From an uncultured Campylobacter sp. (GTDB lineage Bacteria > Campylobacterota > Campylobacteria > Campylobacterales > Campylobacteraceae): 37,848 nt of DNA. The position numbers and the translations under genes are program-made. The notes under the pieces were generated by a model. It was not told the DNA's origin. It saw only the letters and a program-made list of their open reading frames with translations, and did no database searches. The stretch spans positions 1 through 37,848 of the forward strand of contig NZ_CALIAV010000004.1 of assembly GCF_938045625.1 (NCBI RefSeq). The letters run 5' to 3'. Of the stretch, positions 1-8,043 are shown piece by piece (position 1 is the stretch's first letter; the number at the start of each line of letters is the position of its first letter).

Positions 1-1
1 G

Positions 2-478
2 AGCAAGCTTTACTACGATCCACAAAGCTCTCAGGAGGAATTTAGCGGCTGGGGATTTGAGTTTAGTATGCGTGTCGTGCCGTTTACGGACGATCCAAAC
101 TCAAAGTCCAGTGATGGCTCAGTAGTCCCGCATGAGCCTTTTTGGGCGATATCTCTTATGCAAAATTTCGCCAAATACGTCTATAGCAGCAAAAAATGGT
201 TCGAGGCTTATCATTTTATACCGACCAATTCTCCTCTGCGCCTTAATACCGATACTAAACTAGTAGGCGTCGTCTTCGCGCCAGATCCAGTACTAGGCGG
301 TATAGATACGCCAAACGGTAGAGTCGAGTTTTTGCAGATGGTCGGCATTACGCAGAGCGAGCTAGACTGGCTACGCGAAGACCCGACCACGGGGCGCGTA
401 GAGAAACTGATAAACGTGATGCGCAAGGATAATCCTTTGCTAATCACCGATTTAAAGCGAACGAAAGAATACGTTTGA
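2..478 (+). CDS. Suppressor of Fused (SUFU) domain protein, 5'-truncated by window edge
   Basis: The reading frame is open from base 2, so the gene starts outside the window; the ATG at 68 is internal. The visible part carries the hallmarks of bacterial SUFU-domain proteins: a GWGFEF-like strand, then a Pro-Phe-Trp-Ala segment leading into LMQNFAKYV, then a DTKLVGVVFAPDP strand, and the stretch TPNGRVEFLQMVGIT, which is very typical of the family. Bacterial SUFU proteins are predicted, from comparative genomics of polymorphic toxin systems, to act often as immunity proteins. No toxin gene is visible here, but the upstream side is missing. Perfect stem-loop 496-520 follows the stop. Family assignment is fairly secure; the biological role is open. 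Confidence 0.8.
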   Translation, partial: SKLYYDPQSSQEEFSGWGFEFSMRVVPFTDDPNSKSSDGSVVPHEPFWAISLMQNFAKYVYSSKKWFEAYHFIPTNSPLRLNTDTKLVGVVFAPDPVLGGIDTPNGRVEFLQMVGITQSELDWLREDPTTGRVEKLINVMRKDNPLLITDLKRTKEYV

Positions 479-495
479 TTTAATTGCAATTAGAT

Positions 496-520
496 CGGCA
501 AGGTAATTCTAACCTTGCCG
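496..520 (+). terminator. Stem-loop after SUFU gene
   Basis: A perfect 9-bp inverted repeat (CGGCAAGGT at 496-504 and ACCTTGCCG at 512-520) with a 7-nt loop lies 18 bases after the stop at 478. No T-tract follows, so it may be a weak terminator or an mRNA 3'-end stabiliser. The rest of 479-765 is AT-rich and shows no gene. Confidence 0.5.
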
Positions 521-765
521 GTGAGTAATGAGTCTGGAATTTGCTAGCCTCTACCGACTCTTTTTATCTCTTTTGCTATTAATTTCTAATTTATATATCC
601 GATTTCTCATAAAAATCAGTAAAATTTAACCGACTTAGCTTTGTCTAAAAATCTCATCTTGCACAAACACGAAATGATTGGATTTGTAGCAACATATTTA
701 GCTGATTTTTGGTTATACGCAAATGCGCTCAAATTTATTGGTTAATTTATAAAAAGCAAAATTAC

Positions 766-1698
766 TCACGTACACTGCATAAAAAACGCGCTCACCTGCG
801 TCCACTCGCACCAAAATACATATAAAATCCCACCGCTGCCAAACATCACCTCGCCTCCTTGCTCGCCGCTAGGAAGCCCGCTATCAAGCTGCATCAAAAA
901 CTCCATCTTTTCGCCGCATATCGGGCACGTCGGCACCGAGGCGCCCTGTATCCACGAGGGCTCGCCGCCGATGCGTGCGAGGTTTTGTCTACTGTTTGAC
1001 ATCCCCCAGTCCTGAGCCGCCCAGCGCGCCGGCGTGGGCACAAGTGTTACTTTGCACTCCTTTATCGGCTCGTCCTGCACGTATTCGACTTGCGTCCTTT
1101 CGCCGATACGCCGTGGCATACCCTGCGCGTCGTGCTCGTAAAAGACTATCTCGCCTTCGTTTACCTCTCTAACGTGAGCGGCGAGGATTAGGCGCGGCAG
1201 CGATCGCACGGGCAAGTCACGAGGCAGCGGGTCAAGCGTGATGAGATGAAATAGCGGATTTTGCGCATCGCCGTCCGCCTCGTCCAAAACCCCGCCGAGC
1301 TTATAGCTTACCTCGCCGCCCTCAAACCGCCAGGTCGGATGAAGCTTTGCCAGATGCGCCGCATAGGGTGCGCCGAAATAGCCGCGCGGAAAGATTATGT
1401 GATATACGCGCTGTCCGCAGTATCTTTTGAGGCTAAATTTCTCACCGCCAAAGCTTATTTCATCGTTCGGTGCTTTTTGTGATTTATCGGAGTTGGATTT
1501 GTTTGAGTTAGATTTAGAGTCATATTCGACTGCGCCAGCTTTAAGATTTTCGCTCGCTTCTGGCTTGAACACGTCTGCGTTAAATTTAACGGCGCTTGCC
1601 GCATCGCACGCTTCATTTAAATTTACGTTAGCTCGCGATACGTCGTGCTCATTCGCTTGCGGCGATGCCGAAGCGAGGCTGCCGGGCGCGTTTGACAT
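766..1698 (-). CDS. YwqG/DUF1963-like protein with low-complexity N-terminus
   Basis: This is a 310-residue protein of unknown function. The C-terminal half resembles the DUF1963 (YwqG) family: a 'GGEPSWIQGASVPTCPICG' type motif (two cysteines near residue 258), then EKMEFLMQLDSGLP, and a glycine-rich GGILYVFWC strand near the end. The first 75 or so residues are low complexity, rich in Ala, Asn, Ser and Lys, with a SNSNKSNSDKS repeat, and look disordered. The start at 1698 has no clear Shine-Dalgarno sequence, so a later start is possible, though no strong alternative stands out. It reads away from ftsZ and is probably monocistronic, with a TATAAT at 1745-1750 on the minus strand. Family call is moderate; function unknown. 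Confidence 0.7.
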   Translation of the reverse strand: MSNAPGSLASASPQANEHDVSRANVNLNEACDAASAVKFNADVFKPEASENLKAGAVEYDSKSNSNKSNSDKSQKAPNDEISFGGEKFSLKRYCGQRVYHIIFPRGYFGAPYAAHLAKLHPTWRFEGGEVSYKLGGVLDEADGDAQNPLFHLITLDPLPRDLPVRSLPRLILAAHVREVNEGEIVFYEHDAQGMPRRIGERTQVEYVQDEPIKECKVTLVPTPARWAAQDWGMSNSRQNLARIGGEPSWIQGASVPTCPICGEKMEFLMQLDSGLPSGEQGGEVMFGSGGILYVFWCEWTQVSAFFMQCT

Positions 1699-1744
1699 CT
1701 GTGATAGATCGCACTCGCTCGTTTGGGTTTGCTTTTGGCGTTAT

Positions 1745-1750
1745 ATTATA
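1745..1750 (-). promoter_or_regulatory. Candidate -10 element for the DUF1963-like gene
   Basis: TATAAT on the minus strand lies 46 bases upstream of the start at 1698. The -35 side is not recognisable, which is usual for Campylobacter sigma-70 promoters. The rest of 1699-1970 is very AT-rich spacer without a gene; a second TATAAT occurs on the plus strand near 1864 without a matching gene. Confidence 0.4.
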
Positions 1751-1970
1751 GTGTTTTTGGGGTAGTATAAAATCTAAAAACTATGTTTTTGAAATTATTT
1801 TTAGCGGAATAATTTTATTGTAAAATAAGAATATCCTGAATATATTGTGACTAACGAAATATAGTATAATTTGTTAAAAAATCAATTTATTACTTGCAAC
1901 TTAATTTTTAGCCAGATTTAGAATAATATAAAATTTAACTTACCACCTAATTATTGTGCTTTAAATTTTA

Positions 1971-1992
1971 AAGGATTGGAAGACCAATCCTT
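1971..1992 (-). terminator. Terminator hairpin after ftsZ
   Basis: A perfect 9-bp inverted repeat, AAGGATTGG (1971-1979) and CCAATCCTT (1984-1992), with a 4-nt loop, sits 5 bases past the ftsZ stop codon. On the minus strand it is followed by TAAAATTTAAA rather than a clean T-run, so termination efficiency is uncertain. Confidence 0.65.
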
Positions 1993-1997
1993 ATTCA

Positions 1998-3152
1998 TTA
2001 ATCCATTTGGTTTCTGATATACGATGGCGTTTCTAGCATATTAGTTGCTTCTTCGCTATTGTATCCGCCACTAACCTTTAGTCTGCTGATTCTTTCATCT
2101 AAAATAGGATTTCTTGACTTTTTAAATGCAGCGTCGGGCGTAGAGGCTACGGGTGTAGGCCTTTCTTCCTCTTTGTCTCTAAAGCCGGTGGCTATTATAG
2201 TAACTTGAATTTTGTTATTCTCAAAATTTTCGTCGCTTGTTGTACCGAATATAATATCAGCATCATCATCTACAGCATTTTGTACTAGGCACATAGCTTC
2301 CTCTATATCACTGAAAGGAGAATCTGGATGATATTTAAAGTGTACCAGAACGCCCACTGCGCCGTTTATGGTAATGTCGCTTAGCAATGGAGATTGTATT
2401 GCATTTTTTATTGCTTCCTGGGCTGCGCCTTCACCTTCTGATTCGCCTATGCCAAGTAGTGCCATACCGCGGTGTTCCATGACTTTTTTGACGTCGGCAA
2501 AGTCAGAATTTATATCGCTATTTCCCGAATCAAGAACTATGGTACACATACCGCTGACGGCTCGAGCTAAAACGTTATCAACTATTTTAAAACTTTCTTT
2601 TATACCAGCTTTTTTGTCTATAAGGGATTTTAGTCTTTGGTTTGGTATCACAACTATAGAGTCGGACTCTTTTTTTAGCTCGTTAAGACCTTTTAGGGCT
2701 AGATTGTAGCGCTTTTTACCCTCAAAATCAAACGGCATAGTAACTACTGAGATTGTTAGAGCGCCGATCTCTTTAGCTGCCTGTGCTACTACCGGAGCTG
2801 CGCCTGTACCGGTACCGCCTCCAAGGCCTGATGCTATAAATACGATATCTGAGTACTCAAGCGTAGATTTGATCTCTTCGTAACTTTCCTGGGCGGCTTT
2901 GGTTCCTACGTCAGGATTCATACCAGCACCAAGACCTTTTGTAATCTTTTCTCCAAGCTGTAGTTTGGTAAAGGCCAAAGAGCTATCAAGTGCCTTTACA
3001 TCGGTATTGGCGACTATTAGATCGATATCCATTTCATCGCCTTTTTCTCTAATAATATGATTTATCATATTTCCACCACCACCGCCTACGCCTACTACTT
3101 TTATCTTTGCGCCGTATGAAGGCTTTTTCTCTTCTACCATAAAGTTACCCAT
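1998..3152 (-). CDS. ftsZ: Cell division protein FtsZ
   Basis: Tubulin-like GTPase that polymerises into the cytokinetic Z-ring. The 384-residue product has the N-terminal nucleotide-binding loop GVGGGGGN (residues 21-28), the tubulin signature GGGTGTG (111-117), the NxxDF-type segment (SDINSDFADV) that forms the T7 synergy loop, a variable acidic linker, and a conserved C-terminal peptide LETPSYIRNQ that would bind FtsA and other partners. The start at 3152 is preceded by AAAGGAG 12 bases away; a second in-frame ATG at 3140 lacks a better site. It lies 18 bp after ftsA, and its ribosome-binding site overlaps the ftsA stop region, so the two are co-transcribed. Identification is secure. Confidence 0.98.
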   Translation of the reverse strand: MGNFMVEEKKPSYGAKIKVVGVGGGGGNMINHIIREKGDEMDIDLIVANTDVKALDSSLAFTKLQLGEKITKGLGAGMNPDVGTKAAQESYEEIKSTLEYSDIVFIASGLGGGTGTGAAPVVAQAAKEIGALTISVVTMPFDFEGKKRYNLALKGLNELKKESDSIVVIPNQRLKSLIDKKAGIKESFKIVDNVLARAVSGMCTIVLDSGNSDINSDFADVKKVMEHRGMALLGIGESEGEGAAQEAIKNAIQSPLLSDITINGAVGVLVHFKYHPDSPFSDIEEAMCLVQNAVDDDADIIFGTTSDENFENNKIQVTIIATGFRDKEEERPTPVASTPDAAFKKSRNPILDERISRLKVSGGYNSEEATNMLETPSYIRNQMD

Positions 3153-3170
3153 AGTTGATCCAATCTCCTT

Positions 3171-4601
3171 TTAAAATAGTTGTGTTATTTTATTCCAAAT
3201 CACAGAAAAAATATTTGGCTTTTTTTCTTTTTTATTTAAATCTTCATTTAGTTCGTCTTGTAAAGTTCTGTCATCATCGATTCTTAAATCATCTATATAG
3301 TTATCATCTAGAGTGCTTCCTCTAAAGATTTTATTATCGACTTCTTCGATATTTTTTTTATCTTCGATTTTTACTCCATTGTCGTAGACTATATCTTTTA
3401 AAATCTTATTTTTTACTACAATCTCGTCTTTATATCGCATTTTCTTTTCAGAGTCGATTTCATAAGGCGTAAAGTAGCCTGCACCGTACATGCAAAGTCC
3501 GATCGCACAAGAATTTGCTGGATCTCTTAAAATTTCATATAGCCCTTCCATTTCCTTTGGTCTTGCTATTCGCACCGGCATATTGTCAAATACTGCTATA
3601 GCAAGCTCTCTGATGCCTTCAAGCTTAGTCATGCCGCCAGTAAGAACTACGCCTGCGGCTATTGAGTTTTTGTATCCGCTATCCTCGAGCATTTTTGCAA
3701 GTATCATTAGTGTCTCTTCGGCTCTTGCATATATGACGTTTGAAATAACGTCAAGAGATACTTCCTGCACCTTGCCATCTTCGTTAATAGGCGGGATCTC
3801 AACTAGTTCGTTGGCATTATTTAGCAAAATTCCGTAATTTAATTTTATATCTTCAGCTTTTAAAATAGGCGTATGAAGCGCTGCTGATAGATCATTGGTT
3901 ATATTTGACGAACCTATGCCTAAAAATTCGTTATATCTTATCGAATTTCCGGAGTGAATTATCATATTGCAAGTTGCACCGCCCATATCTATAAATGCTA
4001 CACCCAAATCTTTTTCATCTTGATTTAGCGTCGCGATAGCCGAAGCGTAGCTGGAAAGTACGATATTATCAGGCTCGACTCCAGCCAAATTTAACGCTTT
4101 TCTTAGATTGCTAAGAGATGACTTTTGCGCCATTATGATGTGCGTTTGCACCTCAAGCCTGCTACCGTTCATACCTAAAGGATCTTCTATATGCTCTTGA
4201 TCGTCTACTTTAAAATTATAAGGAAGTATGTGTAGTTTTTCGTAGTCGCTATGTATCTGCGCTCTTCGCTCAGACTCAGACATTGAGCGTTGTATCTCTT
4301 TTATGCCTATTTCATACGTGGGAACGTTTACCACGCCGTTACTGTCAACGCTTTTTGTATAGGCTCCCGAGATTGAAACCACTACTTTTTCGTATCTTGT
4401 GCCGGCCACTCTTTGAGCGTCTATTAAAGCGCTTTTTATTGATTTTGATGCGAGTTCGATATTTGTTATTACGCCCTTTTTTATACCCTGAGTTTTTGCA
4501 GTTCCTATTCCGATTATTTTAAGTCCTGTTTCATCGTGCTGGCCTATCACAGCGCAAATTTGAACAGAACCTACGTCAATACCTAAAATTTTAGTACTCA
4601 A
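3171..4601 (-). CDS. ftsA: Cell division protein FtsA
   Basis: Actin-like ATPase that tethers FtsZ to the membrane and recruits later division proteins. The phosphate-binding loop is at residues 7-12 (GIDVGS), the second phosphate loop at 203-211 (FIDMGGATC) and the adenosine motif at 318-329 (VVLTGGMTKLEG). At 476 residues it is about 50 longer than the E. coli protein; the extra length is a charged linker (about 385-460) before the C-terminal amphipathic membrane-targeting helix IFSVIWNKITQLF. The start codon is TTG at 4601 (reverse), with AAGAAGG upstream; the alignment start MSTKILGIDVGS supports it. It lies 13 bp downstream of the PpiD-like gene and directly upstream of ftsZ. Confidence 0.97.
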   Translation of the reverse strand: MSTKILGIDVGSVQICAVIGQHDETGLKIIGIGTAKTQGIKKGVITNIELASKSIKSALIDAQRVAGTRYEKVVVSISGAYTKSVDSNGVVNVPTYEIGIKEIQRSMSESERRAQIHSDYEKLHILPYNFKVDDQEHIEDPLGMNGSRLEVQTHIIMAQKSSLSNLRKALNLAGVEPDNIVLSSYASAIATLNQDEKDLGVAFIDMGGATCNMIIHSGNSIRYNEFLGIGSSNITNDLSAALHTPILKAEDIKLNYGILLNNANELVEIPPINEDGKVQEVSLDVISNVIYARAEETLMILAKMLEDSGYKNSIAAGVVLTGGMTKLEGIRELAIAVFDNMPVRIARPKEMEGLYEILRDPANSCAIGLCMYGAGYFTPYEIDSEKKMRYKDEIVVKNKILKDIVYDNGVKIEDKKNIEEVDNKIFRGSTLDDNYIDDLRIDDDRTLQDELNEDLNKKEKKPNIFSVIWNKITQLF

Positions 4602-4614
4602 AACAGATGCCTTC

Positions 4615-6078
4615 TTATTTTTTTGTATAATAATTTGTTACTTGGTAACGCTTGGACAACATAGCTGTTAAATCCCTAATGAGCTCGTTATTTTTCAAGA
4701 AGCCTACATTTTGCGTTATTATCTCTTTATACTCTTTCTCTTTTTCGCTGTTTGTTAGCTTTTGCTCTACTATCTCGTAAACTACGGCTTTATCGCCGAG
4801 TACAACATAGCCTTTTTTGCCGCTTTTTTCAAAAAGGCGATTGACGAATATATTAAACTCGCCCTCGCTTAACCCGCCCTCGGCCTTCACGGTATCTCTA
4901 CTAACAAATCCTATATCGGTACCTTGAAATCCTTTTTCAAGCAACTCTTTTGCTTTTGCTTCTGCGATTTCTTTCGTTTTTTGTTCTTTGTAAAGTTCTA
5001 AAATTTGATCCCTCGCTTCATCAAAGCTCATTACTCTCGGTGCTATGATCTCTTTTACCTTTACTATCATATAGCCGTCTTCGTATTCAAACGGCTTTAG
5101 GGTATCGCCTTTTTTTGCTAGTTTTAGCTCGTCCATCGGCAAGCTCGCATTATCTTCAAATGTAGCTATCGATGCATCTGCTTGTTTCTCGTCTTTCTTT
5201 ATTTTTAGATACTCTTCAAGCGCGACTTTTTTGGTTTGTTTGAGATTGTAGTCTTTTAGTACTTCATCTTTAACAGCCTCAAATTCTTTTATTTTGTCGT
5301 CGCTACCTTTATATTCGTTTTTGTTTTCGTTGTAAAATTCCGTTAGTTCGTTAGTATTTGCATTGCTTGATATAACCGGGACAAATTTGGTATCAAGCTT
5401 AAATTCGGTCATGGTTTTGTATTCGTTTTTGTGCTCTTCCCAGAGTTTTTTTAGTGCATCTTCATCTATTTTTATTTCGTCTGCGCCAGCCTCTACGACT
5501 TTCATAGAGATTTTATCCTGCATCAAAAAGCTAGCCGTTAGCATATCTATATCTTGAGCGTTTGCGGGTAAATTTATAGCATGTCTTAGCTTATCTAAAA
5601 GTATTACGTTTTTTAGGCTCTCCTCGTATTCGCTTTCAGTAGTTCTGGCTCTTTTTAAAGTATTTTTGTAAAGCTCTTTGTCAAATTCACCGTTCGAGTG
5701 GAAATTTTGATCTGCAATGATGTATTTTACTATATCTTCGTCGTTTACGCCCAGCCCCAAGTCATCTGCGAAATTTAAAAGCATAGCATCGTTTACTAAC
5801 GCCTCTAAAGCTAAATTTTCTATGCCTAGCTCACTTGCCTTTTCGTCGCTTAACTGTCCGTCAAAAAGCTGGCTATAGTACGCATGAAGCTGACCGTATC
5901 TGTTTTGAAACTCTTGGATACTTATATTTCTGTGCCCGACCTTAGCTACCGAGCTAGCTCTGCTTGCATTTAGATCGTATGCTCCCCATCCGACGAAGCC
6001 CGCTCCGACGAAGGCTATCGTGCTTACCCAGATCGTCACGACGAGGTATTTTCTATGCTTTTGCATCCAAGTTATCAT
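4615..6078 (-). CDS. PpiD/SurA-like periplasmic peptidyl-prolyl isomerase-type foldase, membrane anchored
   Basis: A 487-residue protein anchored by one N-terminal transmembrane segment (about residues 12-32, ending in FVGWGAYD), as in PpiD. A SurA_N-type chaperone domain follows (VGHRNISIQEFQNRYGQL..., and EALVNDAMLLNFADDLGLGV near residues 45-110), then a degenerate parvulin-like rotamase region (about 230-370, with 'DTLKPFEYEDGYMIVKVKEI'), and a charged C-terminus. It should help fold outer-membrane and periplasmic proteins at the inner-membrane periplasmic face; isomerase activity is doubtful because the parvulin core is poorly conserved. The start has AAGGAATTAG just upstream. It is the gene before ftsA in the division operon, matching the C. 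jejuni arrangement (Cj0694-ftsA-ftsZ) as I recall it. Confidence 0.88.
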   Translation of the reverse strand: MITWMQKHRKYLVVTIWVSTIAFVGAGFVGWGAYDLNASRASSVAKVGHRNISIQEFQNRYGQLHAYYSQLFDGQLSDEKASELGIENLALEALVNDAMLLNFADDLGLGVNDEDIVKYIIADQNFHSNGEFDKELYKNTLKRARTTESEYEESLKNVILLDKLRHAINLPANAQDIDMLTASFLMQDKISMKVVEAGADEIKIDEDALKKLWEEHKNEYKTMTEFKLDTKFVPVISSNANTNELTEFYNENKNEYKGSDDKIKEFEAVKDEVLKDYNLKQTKKVALEEYLKIKKDEKQADASIATFEDNASLPMDELKLAKKGDTLKPFEYEDGYMIVKVKEIIAPRVMSFDEARDQILELYKEQKTKEIAEAKAKELLEKGFQGTDIGFVSRDTVKAEGGLSEGEFNIFVNRLFEKSGKKGYVVLGDKAVVYEIVEQKLTNSEKEKEYKEIITQNVGFLKNNELIRDLTAMLSKRYQVTNYYTKK

Positions 6079-6197
6079 CTAATTCCTTCAAATTTATAAA
6101 AATTTTATGCATTATTTTACTGAAATATCGTAAATATCACCTTAAAAACGCGCTTTTTATCGATAAAATTTCAAAAAAATTAACATTTTTAAAGACG

Positions 6198-6785
6198 TTA
6201 GTTTCGTTCAGATTCGTAAAGGCGAGCTATGCTTAGCAATTTGCACGTATTTTCAAGGATCGCGACGTCTTTTGCCAGCTGATACGGAGTCCTGCTGTGT
6301 ACGTATACGCCGTATCCTTTGATAACCATTATGTTAGTTTTATTCTCTAACATATAGCGATAAATTTCCGTATCCGCGCGCTCATACCAGTCGTCAAACT
6401 GTTTTGGATCATAGATCGGGATCTCGTGATGTTTGATATAACCAAAAAAATCCCTCGGACGGATAAAAGAATGCCCCAAAGTATAAGCTGTTAGATAAGG
6501 TGGCATGGCATAACAGATATATTTGGCTTCGTTTATATTTTTGTATATATTTAGGTGGATGTCCGCGTCTATGCTCGCATCGTTCCAGCGATAATCCCTT
6601 TTTGAGTTTAGCATTATGAGATCTTCTTCTTTGAGATTATCAAAAATCGTCGTTCTTTTATTTATCAAAAAAGAGTCGTGCTGAATTCTAGCTGAAATAG
6701 AGCCGTGAAAGACGCCGAAAAAGTTTTTTCTAAACATCGAAAGAGCGATGTTGCTGATCTCGCTTGCGCAGTATTTTAAGTCCAT
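6198..6785 (-). CDS. Class II aldolase/adducin-fold protein lacking the metal ligands
   Basis: The 195-residue length and pattern fit the class II aldolase/adducin N-terminal family: FHGSISARI (residues 26-34), a central helix ASIDADIHLNIY (70-81, the position of PSSE...H in active enzymes), and a VIKGYGVYV strand (154-162). However, the zinc-binding HxH after the central helix reads YAM (92-94), and the third ligand His of the HG motif is Tyr (158). The PSSE acid is also not conserved. The protein is therefore probably not a metal-dependent aldolase. It heads the division operon, 119 bp before the PpiD-like gene, with AAAGG before the ATG and a -10 at 6813-6818. Fold assignment is good; function is unknown. 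Confidence 0.8.
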   Translation of the reverse strand: MDLKYCASEISNIALSMFRKNFFGVFHGSISARIQHDSFLINKRTTIFDNLKEEDLIMLNSKRDYRWNDASIDADIHLNIYKNINEAKYICYAMPPYLTAYTLGHSFIRPRDFFGYIKHHEIPIYDPKQFDDWYERADTEIYRYMLENKTNIMVIKGYGVYVHSRTPYQLAKDVAILENTCKLLSIARLYESERN

Positions 6786-6811
6786 TTTAACCTTTTATAA
6801 ACTTTTTTTGT

Positions 6812-6818
6812 TATTATA
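6812..6818. promoter_or_regulatory. Overlapping divergent -10 elements between the division operon and rsmH
   Basis: In the 54-bp gap between two divergent starts, TATAAT on the minus strand (6813-6818; extended by TGTG) overlaps TATTAT on the plus strand (6812-6817). Each lies about 20-30 bp from its gene's start codon, so both leaders would be very short. Overlap of the two sites means the promoters could compete for polymerase. Confidence 0.5.
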
Positions 6819-6839
6819 CACAAAAAATAAAGGCTAAAT

Positions 6840-7772
6840 TTGAACTCCCCACACGTTCCCGTGCTACTTAATGAAGTTTTGCAAGCTTTTGAGGATATAA
6901 AAAGCGGCGTGATTGTCGATTGTACGCTCGGATACGGCGGGCATTCTAGCGCGATTTTAGAGCAAAATCAAAACGTAAATTTGATAGCCTGCGATCAAGA
7001 TGAAGAAGCAATCAAATTTAGCTCCGAAAGACTTAAAAAATTTGGCCAAAGAGCGCAAATTTTTAAGAGCAAATTTTCAGAAATTTTGGGCAAAGTAGAA
7101 CAATCTCAAATCCGCGGTATCCTGGCCGACATCGGCGTTTCGTCGTTGCAGCTCGATAAAAACGAGCGCGGCTTTGGACTAAAGAGCGAAAATTTAGATA
7201 TGCGTATGGATGCGCAGGCTAAAATTTCAGCTTACGACGTTGTAAATTCTTATAGTGCGCGTGAGCTAGAGCGTATATTTGCTGACTACGGCGAGCTACC
7301 TAGTCCGGCCAAATTTGCCGCCAAAATCATAGAAGCCAGGCAAAGCGGCGAGATAAAAAGCGCCGAACGCCTCGCGCAAATAATCGGCCTAAAGGGCGTA
7401 AACGGGCGCAGCGTTAGCGCGGCGACGTTAGCTTTTCAAGCGATCAGAATAGAAGTCAACAACGAGCTAGGCGAACTGCAAAATTTGCTACAAAGCATCG
7501 AGGATTCGCAGATCGACGAGTGTATCGTGGCAATAATCAGCTTTCATTCGCTAGAAGATCGTATCGTAAAAAATAAATTTAGGCAGTGGGCGCAAAGCTG
7601 CATTTGTCCGCCGCAAGCTCTAAGATGCACGTGCGGAGGGGATAACGCGCTAGGTAAAATAGTCAGTAAAAAGGCAATAACGCCAAGCGCTGCCGAAGTC
7701 AAGTCAAATCCGCGCTCAAGCTGCGCGAAAATGAGGATTTTTAAAATTTCAAGAGGTAAAAATGCAAGATAA
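6840..7772 (+). CDS. rsmH: 16S rRNA (cytosine(1402)-N(4))-methyltransferase RsmH
   Basis: S-adenosylmethionine-dependent methyltransferase that modifies C1402 in the ribosomal P site (formerly MraW). Features seen: N-terminal HVPVLLNEVL (5-14), the SAM loop DCTLGYGGHS (27-36), the family signature ILADIGVSSLQLD, the insertion ending in VNGRSVSAATLAFQAIRI, ISFHSLEDRIVK, and the C-terminal CxCPPxxxxCxCG cluster followed by KAITPSAAEVKSNPRSSCAKMRI. The start is TTG at 6840 with AAAGG upstream, fixed by the standard family N-terminus. It overlaps the next gene by 11 bp, a translationally coupled pair. Identification is secure. Confidence 0.97.
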   Translation: MNSPHVPVLLNEVLQAFEDIKSGVIVDCTLGYGGHSSAILEQNQNVNLIACDQDEEAIKFSSERLKKFGQRAQIFKSKFSEILGKVEQSQIRGILADIGVSSLQLDKNERGFGLKSENLDMRMDAQAKISAYDVVNSYSARELERIFADYGELPSPAKFAAKIIEARQSGEIKSAERLAQIIGLKGVNGRSVSAATLAFQAIRIEVNNELGELQNLLQSIEDSQIDECIVAIISFHSLEDRIVKNKFRQWAQSCICPPQALRCTCGGDNALGKIVSKKAITPSAAEVKSNPRSSCAKMRIFKISRGKNAR

Positions 7773-8043
7773 AAATGAGCTTTTAGAGTTTAGCGGCGAG
7801 CAAAAAAAGGAACGAAATTTAGACTATAAAACGTTAGCGACGGCGTATCTGGGGCTTTTTATCGCGCTTGCTTTGTTTTTGCCTAAAATTTACATCACAA
7901 ATCAAATTTATTACATTAGCCGCGAAATCGGCGATCTAAGCGGCAAACGCGACGTCTTGCTCGAAGAAAATAGAGAGCTTCGCTTGAAACTCGAGCGAAT
8001 GAAATACAAAAATCAAATTTTAGACCCGCTTATCTTGCAATAA
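7762..8043 (+). CDS. Small bitopic membrane protein, candidate FtsL
   Basis: A 93-residue protein with a charged cytoplasmic N-terminus (about 1-25), one transmembrane segment (about 26-43, TAYLGLFIALALFLPKI), and a periplasmic helix with coiled-coil heptads (about 50-86, REIGDLSGKRDVLLEENRELRLKLERMKYKNQ). This is the exact architecture of the division protein FtsL, and the position immediately after rsmH, overlapping it by 11 bp, is where ftsL sits in the dcw cluster of many bacteria. FtsL is too divergent to recognise from sequence alone, so the call rests on topology, length and synteny. In C. jejuni the equivalent is, as far as I recall, annotated only as a membrane protein. Confidence 0.75.
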   Translation: MQDKNELLEFSGEQKKERNLDYKTLATAYLGLFIALALFLPKIYITNQIYYISREIGDLSGKRDVLLEENRELRLKLERMKYKNQILDPLILQ

